Part shown: piece after piece, positions 30,901 through 39,754 of the stretch
Numbering within the stretch: position 1 is the stretch's first letter
Layout of the letters: each line of letters begins with the position of its first letter
Source: Heliopora coerulea
Lineage: Eukaryota > Cnidaria > Anthozoa > Scleralcyonacea > Helioporidae
Length of the DNA stretch: 64,000 nt
Assembly (NCBI GenBank): GCA_030142905.1
Contig: JASJOG010000099.1
Coordinates: 310,001 to 374,000, forward strand
Reading direction: 5' to 3'
The notes under the pieces: model-generated
What the model was told of the DNA's origin: nothing
Seen by the model: the letters and a program-made list of their open reading frames with translations, nothing else
Databases searched by the model: none
Position numbers and translations under genes: made by a program

Positions 30901-31492
30901 AAAACTTTGGAAGTGGAATCCAAGAAGATGCTTTCAAAAGTTTAATTTTGTTAACATTAAGATATAGTTTTAAGCCATAATGAAATTGCCATTGACTTCC
31001 TTTGTTTATCCATTTTTCAAATCTTTCAATCAGTTTATCTTTCATTTTTTTATAAATTTCATCAAAATTACTTTCTCTTAAAATTTATTCTTGACTACTA
31101 TGAAAATACTCGTTCGATATTGTTTCTTCTCCAGTTGCTGGATTTATTTTTTTCAAAAAACATTGTAAAACAAGTTGTTGTTTTGTCATTGAATTTTCTT
31201 TAATCTTTTCAATGACCATAGGTTTCACTTTTTCCAACAATCTCAGAGGGTCATATAGAGATAATTCAGATTTTTCCAAATCCAAAACATATCTTCTTGT
31301 AACATTCAATGCTTTTTTATCCAGTTCAAACTTCGGGTCTTTTTTCCAAAATGTATAAACGATGGATTTTTTCAGTTTTTCATACCAACTCTTTTGCCGT
31401 TCTGAAGTCATCTTTGATCTTCCAGGTTTTTTTATAAACTGGTCAAATATCTTGATTATTTTATTTTTTAATTTTGCTGATTTTGTAAACAT
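27886..31492 (-). pseudogene. polB: Protein-primed family B DNA polymerase, broken
   Basis: Replicates the element. In order on the minus strand: a C2H2-like finger near 30480, the exonuclease motif YADFES near 30330, an endonuclease VII-like Cys/His cluster (DHCHYTGKYRGAAC) near 29970, polymerase motif A (DANNLYGWAM) near 29100, motif B (KLMNNSVFGKT) near 28690 and motif C (DTDS) near 28400. About 1200 codons, the usual Polinton size. Three in-frame TAA codons (31085-31087, 29542-29544, 28243-28245) and a one-base shift at the T7 run 29728-29734 break it. The C terminus runs into the left terminal repeat. The palm residues themselves are intact. Confidence 0.9.
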
Positions 31493-31495
31493 TCC

Positions 31496-32002
31496 TTACT
31501 TTGAATATTTTCTTTTTGGTTTTTCATATTTTTTTGGTTTTAAAATAGGAGTAGAGTCAACAGAAGGAACTTCTGAATCAAGTAAATTTGATTTTGATAC
31601 AGTTTGTTTTAAAACCTGATCTGAAGTTGTATTTCCTTTTAAAGTCATTACTTTATTATAGGGATAAAAAAAATCATTTTCATTTTTTCTTGAAGACATA
31701 TTCTCTTTATTAGTAGAATTTTTAGAAAAAAAATCAATTTTATTTTTTCTTGAAGACATGTCTTTATTATAAAAATTTTTAGATAAATGGGATTCATTTT
31801 TTCTTGAAGTCATATTCTCTTTATTAGTAGAACTTTTAGAAAAAAAATCATTTTCATTTTTTCTTGAAGTCATGATACCTTTATTATAGTAATTTTTAGA
31901 AAAAAAATCATTTTCATTTTTTCTTGAAGTCATGATACCTTTATTATAGTAATTTTTAGAAAAACAAATTAATTTCATGATTTGATGTAAGAAAATGACC
32001 AA
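31496..32002 (-). CDS. Repeat-rich protein with 20-residue units, in frame with the polymerase
   Basis: Contains about five tandem units of the type SRKNENDFFSKN.YNKG, encoded by 60-bp DNA repeats (about 31655-31975). The start is uncertain because the first ORF codons overlap the upstream gene; ATG near 31978 is an alternative. The ORF ends in a TAA one codon before the polymerase ORF start, in the same frame, so it may be the N-terminal part of the polymerase gene separated by one more stop. No function recognised. Confidence 0.5.
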   Translation of the reverse strand: MVIFLHQIMKLICFSKNYYNKGIMTSRKNENDFFSKNYYNKGIMTSRKNENDFFSKSSTNKENMTSRKNESHLSKNFYNKDMSSRKNKIDFFSKNSTNKENMSSRKNENDFFYPYNKVMTLKGNTTSDQVLKQTVSKSNLLDSEVPSVDSTPILKPKKYEKPKRKYSK

Positions 32003-32307
32003 ATGTCTCCATTATTCAATTTTAATTTCTTTTCATTTAATATTCTCCATTTTATAGTTGCTGGATAAGTATTAAAATATTTTGCTGAAGCATAAAGACT
32101 TTTAAATTCAATTTTTTCTCCTTTTGAATTTTTTGATATAACTGGAGTTGATTTCCATTTTTCTTTACAATATTTTTCAAAAAATTCTTTTTCCCCATGT
32201 ATTTTTTCAAATTCAAAAATTTTCTCCAATTCATGTTTTCTATATCTTCTATAGTGTTTCACTTTTTTCTGTTTTGCAATTTCTATTAATTCATTATAAG
32301 TCTTCAT
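31975..32307 (-). CDS. 110-aa putative DNA-binding protein (SAP-like plus NUMOD1-like)
   Basis: The N-terminal 30 residues (YNELIEIAKQKKVKHYRRYR followed by KHELEKI) resemble a SAP-type helix-turn-helix. The C-terminal part (EFKSLYASAKYFNTYPATIK, then LKLNNGDIWSFSY) resembles the NUMOD1-type modules found with homing endonucleases. Both suggest DNA binding. No nuclease domain is seen. It overlaps the following repeat-rich ORF by 28 bp in another frame. Assignment by eye only. Confidence 0.5.
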   Translation of the reverse strand: MKTYNELIEIAKQKKVKHYRRYRKHELEKIFEFEKIHGEKEFFEKYCKEKWKSTPVISKNSKGEKIEFKSLYASAKYFNTYPATIKWRILNEKKLKLNNGDIWSFSYIKS

Positions 32308-32804
32308 CTTTTATTAATGTTTTTTTTTTTTTTTGGGAAAAATCAATTTGATTTTAGATTTATTATTTTTCTTCTCTTTTGATTTTTTATTTACAACATT
32401 TTATGAGTTAAATAACCCCCAGCAACTCCAATAAGAAGGAAAAATACATTTTGACATTCTTTCATCTCTTTTGAAGGTTTATAGTAATCTTCCAATTTCG
32501 GTTCATTTTCCACTCCTTCCTTATATTCATTTTGTAAATTCTTCACACGATAATTTATTGCGGCTAGATTTTTTAAAGACTTGTTTGTTCTATTAATGTC
32601 TGCATTTACATCAGAGAGTTGTTGCCGTAATTCTTCCAACTTGGTTTTTCTTTCCATTTGCTTTTCCATCCATATTTCTTTATCTCTTGTAAGTTTTTCC
32701 ATTGCTTCATTATGTCTTTTTATTTCTTTTTCATAACCAGTATGATTTAATTTTGAGAATAAAAATCCTGCTCCTGCAAATGCAACAGCATTAAATAATC
32801 CTCC

Positions 32805-32932
32805 TGTAGAGTCCTGAGACTAGTGACGTCACATCACGCCACGATGTCGATTTCGTTGGGTGTGTGCGTTGTGATCCTTTGAGTGTTGTGACTGTATTGT
32901 TGAGTTTGTAAATAAAAGGTTTATACACCACA
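32805..32932 (+). repeat. Gypsy-2 5' LTR
   Basis: Contains TGACGTCA at 32824-32831 and an AATAAA signal near the 3' end. Followed by TTTTTGGCGACGAGG, the likely primer-binding region. Confidence 0.95.
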
Positions 32933-33030
32933 TTTTTGGCGACGAGGAAAACTTAAACTTCGGCCAGAGAAGTAGACGAAGTGTTCGAGGATAACCGGAC
33001 TGGTTGAGACAGGAATTGGTAGAGGAAACC

Positions 33031-36000
33031 ATGCCGACTTTTGGGAAGATAGATGAATACAACGAGAGCGAAGATTGGCGCCATTATGTCGAACGCCTTA
33101 ACCACTTCTTCGAAGCAAATGAAATAACAGACGACGCTAAACAGCGGTCGATATTCCTGGTTAGTGTTGGTGCAAAGACATACAAGCTGATCAGAAGTTT
33201 GGTAGCTCCAGAAGATCCGAAGGAAAAGAGCTACGCAGACATGGCAAAGTTGGTTCAAGAACACTTCAAGCCAAAGCCTTCAGTGATAGTTGAACGTTTC
33301 AAATTTAACACCCGAGGTCAGCAACAAGGTGAGACCATTTCAGTATTTTTAGCTGAGTTAAGACGTCTCTCGGAGAATTGCGAATTTGGAGCGACTTTAG
33401 ATGAGATGTTGCGAGATCGTTTAGTTTGTGGGGCGAGTAACAACAAAATTCAACGACGCCTGTTAGCAGAACCCAACTTGACATTGAAAAGAGCCATGGA
33501 CTTAGCCATAGCCATTGAAACATCCGAGAAAGACGCGCAAGATATACACAATAACAATACCCCCGGCGGAAGCACAGTGAATAAGTTAGAGAAACAGCTA
33601 AAGCACCCTAGAAGGCAAGATACAGGCAGGTCAGCCAAATGTTTTCGGTGTGATGGTAATCACCACCCCAGCGATTGCCGTTTTAAGGAAGCTAATTGCC
33701 ACACGTGCGGGAAAGTTGGGCACATCTCCAGGGCTTGTCGAAGTAAAGAGAAGAAAAAGTCTGGAGTAGCAAAACAACATGGGAAAAAGAAATCAGAGAA
33801 ACCCACATCCACCCACCATCTTGGTGAAGGAAGAGGAAGTCATTCAGAAGATGAAGGAAGTGCCACAGCATATTCTATGTTCATATTTAACAGTAAAAGC
33901 CCATCTCCCTATAAAGTGAATGTGACTGTAAATGAGGTTCCCATAGATATGGAACTTGACACCGGTGCATCTCTGTCAGTCATGAGTGAGGAGATGTTTG
34001 CAAAGCTACACAGTAATGGTAAATTACCTAAACTGCAGAAGACAGAGCCAGTACTTCATACTTACACTGGGGAGGAAGTTAAACCAAGGGGCAGCCTTGA
34101 TGTTATGGTTTCATATGAAAACAAAGAATATAAACTGCCTTTACTCATTGTCCAAGGACATGGGCCAGCATTACTTGGTAGAAATTGGCTAAGTAAGATA
34201 GCATTAAGTTGGCATGCAATCAAAAAGCTTTCTCCAGTAAACCAGCACCTAGAAGAGGTAGTGAGAAAGTACCCTCAATTATTTGAAGAAGGGCTTGGGT
34301 CTTTAAAAGAGATAACAGCAAAGATCCACATAGATCCAACAGCAACACCAATATTCCACAAAGCCAGACCAGTTCCATATGCACTGAGAGAAAAGATTGA
34401 ACAAGATTTAGACAGGCTAGAAAAAGCAGGAACAATCCAGCCAATCCAATATTCAGAGTGGGCAACACCTATTGTTCCTGTGGTCAAACAAGATGGCACT
34501 GTCAGAGTTTGCGGTGATTATAAACTAACAGTCAACAATGTCTCCAAGCTTGATGGATATCCAATCCCAAAATTAGATGACCTCTACACGAAGCTTGCAG
34601 GTGGCCAAACCTTTACGGAGCTAGATCTTAGTCATGCTTATGAGCAGATGTTAATGGACGAGGACTCTAAGAAATACTTGACAATCAACACGCATAAAGG
34701 CCTCTACAGATATAACCGCCTTCCCTATGGTATCGCTTCAGCACCTGGTATTTTTCAGAGAACGATGGAAGGATTGCTACAAGGAGTACCCTGTGTAGGC
34801 GTTTTACTGGACAACGTTCTTATCACCGGTCCAACAGATGCAGAACATCTAAACAACTTAGACCAAGTTTTGAAACGTCTTTCAGATGCGGGTCTACGCC
34901 TTAAGAAGAAGAAATGCCAGTACATGAAGCCATCACTTGAATGCCTGGGACACCGAGTGGATAAAGAAGGATTTCATCCAGCTGAAGCTAAAGTTAAAGC
35001 TATCAAGGAAGCTCCAGCTCCGACCAACGTTACTGAACTGAAATCATTTCTTGGAATGGTTAACTTTTACGGGAAATTTCTTCCTAATCTGTCATCGACC
35101 TTGGAACCTCTCCACGAGCTCCTTCGCAAGGAAAAACGTTGGATATGGAAAAGCCGTCAACAAAAAGCTTTCCAAGCAGCTAAAGACCTACTGCAATCAT
35201 CCCGAGTATTAGTACATTACGATCCCACAAAGAAGATCATTCTTTCGTGTGATGCATCTCCGTACGGCGTGGGTGCTGTACTAGCACACGAAATGGACGA
35301 CGGTAGTGAGAAGCCGGTCGCTTTTGCATCAAGGTCACTCTCCAAACCTGAGAGAGGATATTCCCAGCTAGATAAAGAAGCACTAGCCGTTATATTTGCT
35401 GTTAAGAAGTTTCGCCAGTTCTTGTATGGTCGACACTTCATCATCTACACCGATCATAAACCACTGATTGGTTTGCTGAACCCCGATAAAGCCACACCGC
35501 CTATGGCAGCAGGTAGGATGCAAAGGTGGAATTTAACACTCCTAGCATACGAGTACGAGATTATATACCGACCCGGTCGCGAGAATGGAAACGCGGACAC
35601 CTTAAGTCGTTTGCCACTCCCAGATACACCACAGTCGACACCACTACCCGTTGACATTATACATCTGATGGAAGATCTTAACGCAAGTCCAGTCGACGCA
35701 GGGAAAATTAAACAATGGACAGCTCGTGATCCGGTGCTTTCTCGAATCAAGCAGTTTGTACTGCAAGGTTGGCTTTCAGTTGTCAAAGACATGAAACTGC
35801 AACCTTACTTCACACGGAAGAACGAACTAAGCGTCCACGCAGGATGTCTATTGTGGGGGTCACGCGTCATCATACCACCCCAGGGGAGGGAAGAAGTGAT
35901 GAAAATTCTCCATGACAGTCATCCCGGCATCGTCAGAATGAAAGGCATCGCTAGGAACCACGTTTGGTGGCCCAAGATCGACTCTGCATTGGAAGGAAAA

Positions 36001-36981
36001 GTAAGAAGCTGCCAAGTATGTCAAGGACACCGGAAAATGCCAGCTCCGGCAACCCTACATCCCTGGGAATGGCCAAGCCGTCCGTGGACTCGGATACACA
36101 TTGATTTTGCAGGTCCTTTCATGGGAAAGATGTTTCTCCTTATCGTAGACGCACATTCAAAATGGTTAGACATCCACTGTCTTAACTCCGCCACCACAGA
36201 AGCAACGATCGAAAAGCTCAGAGCTACTTTTAGTGCACATGGACTACCCGAAGTTATAGTGTCCGACAACGGTTCCGTCTTTACCAGCAACGATTTTAAG
36301 ACTTTTACCCGAAGAAACGGGATACGCCACATAACTACAGCACCGTACCACCCATCCTCGAACGGATTAGTGGAAAGGGCAGTGCTGACCTTCAAACAGG
36401 GAATGAAGAAGCAAGGAAAAGGAAGCGTCGAAACAAAATTAGCTCGCTTCTTATTGAGTTATCGCACAACTCCACATACAACCACCGGTGAAACACCAAG
36501 TCAGTTGCGATGGGGTCGCAATCTAAGGACCCAGATAGATCTCTTGAAACCAAATACTGCGATGAAAGTCGAGGCAGTGCAAACCAGGCAGAAAAATCTA
36601 CACGACCAACATAGTCGATCACGACGTTTGAGTGTAGGAGACGAAGGCCAAGCACGAAATTATTCTGGAAACCGAAAATGGACTCCCGGAACTATCATAG
36701 AACAAACTGGTCCTGTTTCTGCCAGAATCAAACTGGAAAATGGTGATATTGTTCGGAGACACCACGACCAACTTTTGGCCCGCGTGAGTCAACCCATAGA
36801 AGAACTAATACCACCTTCGTTTGAGCCAGAGTTCGGAAATAATGCACGTAGTACGTCACCACAGCGTAGTAATACCACAGTCGCACAAAGTGGAGAAACA
36901 CGGACTCAATCTACCGAAACACCAGAATTTGTAAGACGTTACCCGGCAAGAGAACGTAAGCCGCCGGAACGATACGAATAA
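33031..36981 (+). CDS. Gypsy-2 Gag-Pol polyprotein
   Basis: A single open frame (about 1316 residues from the ATG at 33031; an upstream ATG at 33004 adds nine). Order: Gag helical region; two zinc knuckles (CFRCDGNHHPSDC and CHTCGKVGHISRAC) near residues 205-240; aspartic protease (MELDTGASLSVM); reverse transcriptase; RNase H (LSCDASPYGVGAVL, YTDHKPL); integrase with HHCC module (CQVCQGH) and core (HIDFAGPF, VSDNGSVF, NGLVERAV). The lineage looks like Mag/K02A2.6-type Gypsy. The reverse-transcriptase box reads LLDN, not YxDD: the second catalytic Asp is Asn. The frame is otherwise free of stops. Confidence 0.95.
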   Translation: MPTFGKIDEYNESEDWRHYVERLNHFFEANEITDDAKQRSIFLVSVGAKTYKLIRSLVAPEDPKEKSYADMAKLVQEHFKPKPSVIVERFKFNTRGQQQGETISVFLAELRRLSENCEFGATLDEMLRDRLVCGASNNKIQRRLLAEPNLTLKRAMDLAIAIETSEKDAQDIHNNNTPGGSTVNKLEKQLKHPRRQDTGRSAKCFRCDGNHHPSDCRFKEANCHTCGKVGHISRACRSKEKKKSGVAKQHGKKKSEKPTSTHHLGEGRGSHSEDEGSATAYSMFIFNSKSPSPYKVNVTVNEVPIDMELDTGASLSVMSEEMFAKLHSNGKLPKLQKTEPVLHTYTGEEVKPRGSLDVMVSYENKEYKLPLLIVQGHGPALLGRNWLSKIALSWHAIKKLSPVNQHLEEVVRKYPQLFEEGLGSLKEITAKIHIDPTATPIFHKARPVPYALREKIEQDLDRLEKAGTIQPIQYSEWATPIVPVVKQDGTVRVCGDYKLTVNNVSKLDGYPIPKLDDLYTKLAGGQTFTELDLSHAYEQMLMDEDSKKYLTINTHKGLYRYNRLPYGIASAPGIFQRTMEGLLQGVPCVGVLLDNVLITGPTDAEHLNNLDQVLKRLSDAGLRLKKKKCQYMKPSLECLGHRVDKEGFHPAEAKVKAIKEAPAPTNVTELKSFLGMVNFYGKFLPNLSSTLEPLHELLRKEKRWIWKSRQQKAFQAAKDLLQSSRVLVHYDPTKKIILSCDASPYGVGAVLAHEMDDGSEKPVAFASRSLSKPERGYSQLDKEALAVIFAVKKFRQFLYGRHFIIYTDHKPLIGLLNPDKATPPMAAGRMQRWNLTLLAYEYEIIYRPGRENGNADTLSRLPLPDTPQSTPLPVDIIHLMEDLNASPVDAGKIKQWTARDPVLSRIKQFVLQGWLSVVKDMKLQPYFTRKNELSVHAGCLLWGSRVIIPPQGREEVMKILHDSHPGIVRMKGIARNHVWWPKIDSALEGKVRSCQVCQGHRKMPAPATLHPWEWPSRPWTRIHIDFAGPFMGKMFLLIVDAHSKWLDIHCLNSATTEATIEKLRATFSAHGLPEVIVSDNGSVFTSNDFKTFTRRNGIRHITTAPYHPSSNGLVERAVLTFKQGMKKQGKGSVETKLARFLLSYRTTPHTTTGETPSQLRWGRNLRTQIDLLKPNTAMKVEAVQTRQKNLHDQHSRSRRLSVGDEGQARNYSGNRKWTPGTIIEQTGPVSARIKLENGDIVRRHHDQLLARVSQPIEELIPPSFEPEFGNNARSTSPQRSNTTVAQSGETRTQSTETPEFVRRYPARERKPPERYE

Positions 36982-37070
36982 TCACATTTAAGTCGAAGAA
37001 CTTATTTAGTTTTCTGTTTTTTTTGGGCTCGAATGACATTGAACACATGTTAGAAGCTAGGGTGGAGGAA

Positions 37071-37198
37071 TGTAGAGTCCTGAGACTAGTGACGTTACAT
37101 CACGCCACGATGTCGATTTCGTTGGGTGTGTGCGTTGTGATCCTTTGAGTGTTGTGACTGTATTGTTGAGTTTGTAAATAAAAGGTTTATACACCACA
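37071..37198 (+). repeat. Gypsy-2 3' LTR
   Basis: Copy of 32805-32932 with one substitution. Confidence 0.95.
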
Positions 37199-37224
37199 CC
37201 TCCAACAACAGTTTCCATTTTTAT

Positions 37225-37461
37225 TTATGAATTTTTGAAAGGATCTGTTGGAATCCATTTTTTATCTTGAGCATATTTAATTCCAAGTGTAGACAATCCA
37301 ACAGCTGCAGCAAGTTTCAAAGTTGTCATTAAAGATGCTGGAGTTGACAAACCATCACCAATTGCTTTTCTTGTAACCATTCCAACACCAACAACTCCCA
37401 TTGTAATCAAAGTGGAATCAAACAATTCATTCATTATTTCTTTTCTATTCATTTCACTCAT
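37225..37461 (-). CDS. 78-aa small membrane protein
   Basis: Intact short ORF with two moderately hydrophobic segments (TLITMGVVGVGMV and LKLAAAVGLSTLGI) and a polar C terminus. It starts with ATATAAATAAATG, the gene-start motif of these elements. Function unknown; it sits in the leftward accessory gene group. Confidence 0.6.
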   Translation of the reverse strand: MSEMNRKEIMNELFDSTLITMGVVGVGMVTRKAIGDGLSTPASLMTTLKLAAAVGLSTLGIKYAQDKKWIPTDPFKNS

Positions 37462-37485
37462 TTATTTATATATGATTTTTTTTTT

Positions 37486-37842
37486 TTAAAGATTTTCCAA
37501 ACATCTTTTTGTTTTGTCTTTTTTCACATTTGTAAACTGATTTTCTTCTTCTTTTTTTCTTTCTTTTTCTTTACCCATATCTTTTTCTTCTTCTCTTCTT
37601 TTATATTGTTTGAAAGTAAAATATAATCCAATCAATGTTGCAGCAAGACTAGCAACTCCAATAAAATGTTTTGTATCCAAATATGAAATTAATTTTTCTT
37701 TTTCTTTTCTTTCTTTTGCTTTTCTTGCTTTTGCTTCTTTTGAAATTTTTGCAAGTCTTTTTCCCAATTCAACTCTTCTTGGATCTTTGATTTTAACAGA
37801 TTTTTCTGTCGAAGTTATTTTATTCTCCTCTTCTCCACTCAT
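37486..37842 (-). CDS. Charged single-span membrane protein (118 aa)
   Basis: Start taken at MSGEEEN (37842), which follows AATAAAT; the frame is open for 12 codons further upstream. Lys/Glu-rich helices flank one transmembrane segment (FIGVASLAATLIGLYFTF). No family recognised. Confidence 0.55.
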   Translation of the reverse strand: MSGEEENKITSTEKSVKIKDPRRVELGKRLAKISKEAKARKAKERKEKEKLISYLDTKHFIGVASLAATLIGLYFTFKQYKRREEEKDMGKEKERKKEEENQFTNVKKDKTKRCLENL

Positions 37843-37879
37843 ATTTATTAGAGGGAAAAAATATTTTGAAAAACACAAG

Positions 37880-38450
37880 TTTATTCAAATTCTATTCAAA
37901 TCTATTCAAATTCTATTCAAATCTATTTACAAGTTAATTCAAATCTATTCACCAGTTAATTCACAAGTTAATTCAAAATCTATTCAAATCTATTCACCAG
38001 TTAACTTGCAAGTTAGTTTAAATCTATTCACCAGTTAACTCAAATCTGTTCACCAGTTAACTCAAATCTGTTCACCAGTTAATTTAAATCTATTCACCAG
38101 TTAACTCAAATCTATTCATCAGTTAATTTAAATCTATTCACCAGTTAACTTAAATCTATTCATCAGTTAACTCAAATCTATTTACCAGTTAACTCAAATC
38201 TATTCACAAGTTAATTTAAATCTATTTGCAAGTTAACTTAAATCTATTCACAAGTTAATTTAAATCTATTCACCAGTTAACTCAAATCTATTCATCAGTT
38301 AATTTAAATCTATTCACCAGTTAACTCAAATCTATTCACCAGTTAATTTAAATCTATTTGCAAGTTAATTCAAATCTATTTGCAAGTTAATTCAAATATA
38401 TTCACAAGTTAATTCAAATCTATTCATCAGTTAACTTGAATCTATTTCAG
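37880..38450. repeat. 22-bp minisatellite array in element B
   Basis: About 25 imperfect copies of a 22-bp unit built on CA(C/T)CAGTTAACTCAAATCT. Many units contain the palindrome GTTAAC. It occupies the gap between the 118-aa gene and the first fibre gene, with no spacer ORF. Confidence 0.9.
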
Positions 38451-38451
38451 T

Positions 38452-39732
38452 TTAAAGATCTTTTATCACCTCTTCTTCATCAAAATCAATCTCCAATTTC
38501 TTGCAGAGGAGATAGTGATTTAATCCAATCTCCTTTTCTTTCATTTTTCTTGTTGAAACATATACATATAATATTTCTCCATCCATTTTTCCGTGGTCTT
38601 TGTTTTTTGATCCAAGATAAAATTTCATATTTGCATTGTGAGAAAAATTATACTTTGTCGAGAAAGAAACAATTTCTTTTCCATTCACATAAAGATTTCC
38701 TTTGTGGGGTTTACCAATATCGCTTTTATCCCAATGCACAGAAAGACATATTAACTTGTTGATTTCTTTAGCATTTGCTTTTAATTGCCATCTAGAATTT
38801 GGAACCATATCTATACTTGAATTTGTGATATATAATTCTGAAAGAATATAAGAAATACCAATGTCAAACATAATAGTAGACTTTAGTGTTTCATATTTTG
38901 TTATTTTAAACAACGATATTTCTTTATCGGTTGAATTTAATGATTTTAAACCATAAACAAAATAAAAATTCAAATGTTGATTGGATAAAATGTCTTGTGT
39001 ACTAACTAAATGTAAATTGTTGGAATCAGAACCAGGATATTGAATACAATAAAAATTATTATTAATTGTAGATTTTTTGAAAAAGGGTTGTTTGTTTATA
39101 TCATCTTGTGTGAAATTCCAATCTTTTTTTCTTGACAAATTCAAAAGTTTTTCAACCTTTTTAGTGTTTCCAGTGTATTCTATATAATCAACATCATCTC
39201 TTGTTGCATCAGACATTCCTTCATCATCCATTTGAAGAAGATATAAATTTGAAATTGTGTTTGGAAGAGACCAATTTGTTACATATTTTTTATTCACAAC
39301 ATGTTGATTAGAAGAAGGAGAATAATTTGCAGCATGAATAATGTGATGATTTCCCATATCCAAATTTCCAGACATTCTTCCACCTGAAAGATTTAATTTG
39401 AGATTATCCACGTCATCTACATATTTTTTATGCATTGAATCTTTTGAATCTACAGGATCTTTCAAATTTACAAGTTTATGATTTTGCATGTTTACATCTC
39501 CACTCATGCTTCCTCCGGATACATTTATTTTTTTTGCGTCTGAATCGTCTATGTATTTTTTATTAACCAAATCAGAGTTGTCATTTGGAATAGCTGTGGA
39601 ATGAATGAAATTTGTTTGCATATCAAGATCAACTGTCATACTATCACCACTTTTTGATACTTTTTTATCAAATTCTTTCAAAATGAAAGATTTTGTTTTT
39701 AAAGAAAAATCTTCTTCAAACACAACACTCAT
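38452..39732 (-). CDS. Tail-fibre-like protein with lectin-like head (426 aa)
   Basis: Intact. Residues about 30-165 hold four fibre-stem repeats (for example GGSMSGDVNMQNHKL, then DP...MHKKYVDD). The C-terminal 230 residues look like a LamG/concanavalin A-type jelly roll (LICLSVHWDKSD, GNLYVNGKEIVSF, MDGEILYVYVSTRKM). The combination resembles a receptor-binding fibre. It is paralogous to the adjacent gene at 39755-41171 but with a diverged head. The start follows TATAAAATAAAT. The attachment role is inferred from architecture. Confidence 0.75.
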   Translation of the reverse strand: MSVVFEEDFSLKTKSFILKEFDKKVSKSGDSMTVDLDMQTNFIHSTAIPNDNSDLVNKKYIDDSDAKKINVSGGSMSGDVNMQNHKLVNLKDPVDSKDSMHKKYVDDVDNLKLNLSGGRMSGNLDMGNHHIIHAANYSPSSNQHVVNKKYVTNWSLPNTISNLYLLQMDDEGMSDATRDDVDYIEYTGNTKKVEKLLNLSRKKDWNFTQDDINKQPFFKKSTINNNFYCIQYPGSDSNNLHLVSTQDILSNQHLNFYFVYGLKSLNSTDKEISLFKITKYETLKSTIMFDIGISYILSELYITNSSIDMVPNSRWQLKANAKEINKLICLSVHWDKSDIGKPHKGNLYVNGKEIVSFSTKYNFSHNANMKFYLGSKNKDHGKMDGEILYVYVSTRKMKEKEIGLNHYLLCKKLEIDFDEEEVIKDL

Positions 39733-39754
39733 ATTTATTTTATATATTTTTTAT

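Larger units (their letters stand above)
32805..37198 (+). mobile_element. Gypsy-2 LTR retrotransposon, young insertion
   Basis: 128-bp LTRs (TGTAGAGTCC...ACACCACA) differ at a single position (C in the 5' LTR, T in the 3' LTR, inside a TGACGTCA). The target duplication CCTCC is exact (32800-32804, 37199-37203). A purine tract GGTGGAGGAA precedes the 3' LTR. One long gag-pol ORF is open. Codon use and GC content differ from the surrounding element. Confidence 0.97.
32391..37218 (-). pseudogene. Coiled-coil accessory protein interrupted by Gypsy-2
   Basis: The start (ATG at 37216-37218) and first codons lie right of Gypsy-2; the rest (32391-32804) lies left of it. Disregarding the insertion and one duplicated CCTCC, the frame is continuous for 142 residues. 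It has a small hydrophobic N-terminal segment, a long charged coiled coil (TRDKEIWMEKQMERKTKLEE onward) and a C-terminal hydrophobic segment (VFFLLIGVAGGYLTHKML). Membrane-associated function is inferred. Confidence 0.75.

Noticed and set aside
37880..38450. CRISPR array
   Set aside because: Units are directly adjacent 22-bp repeats with no unique spacers, in a eukaryotic mobile element.
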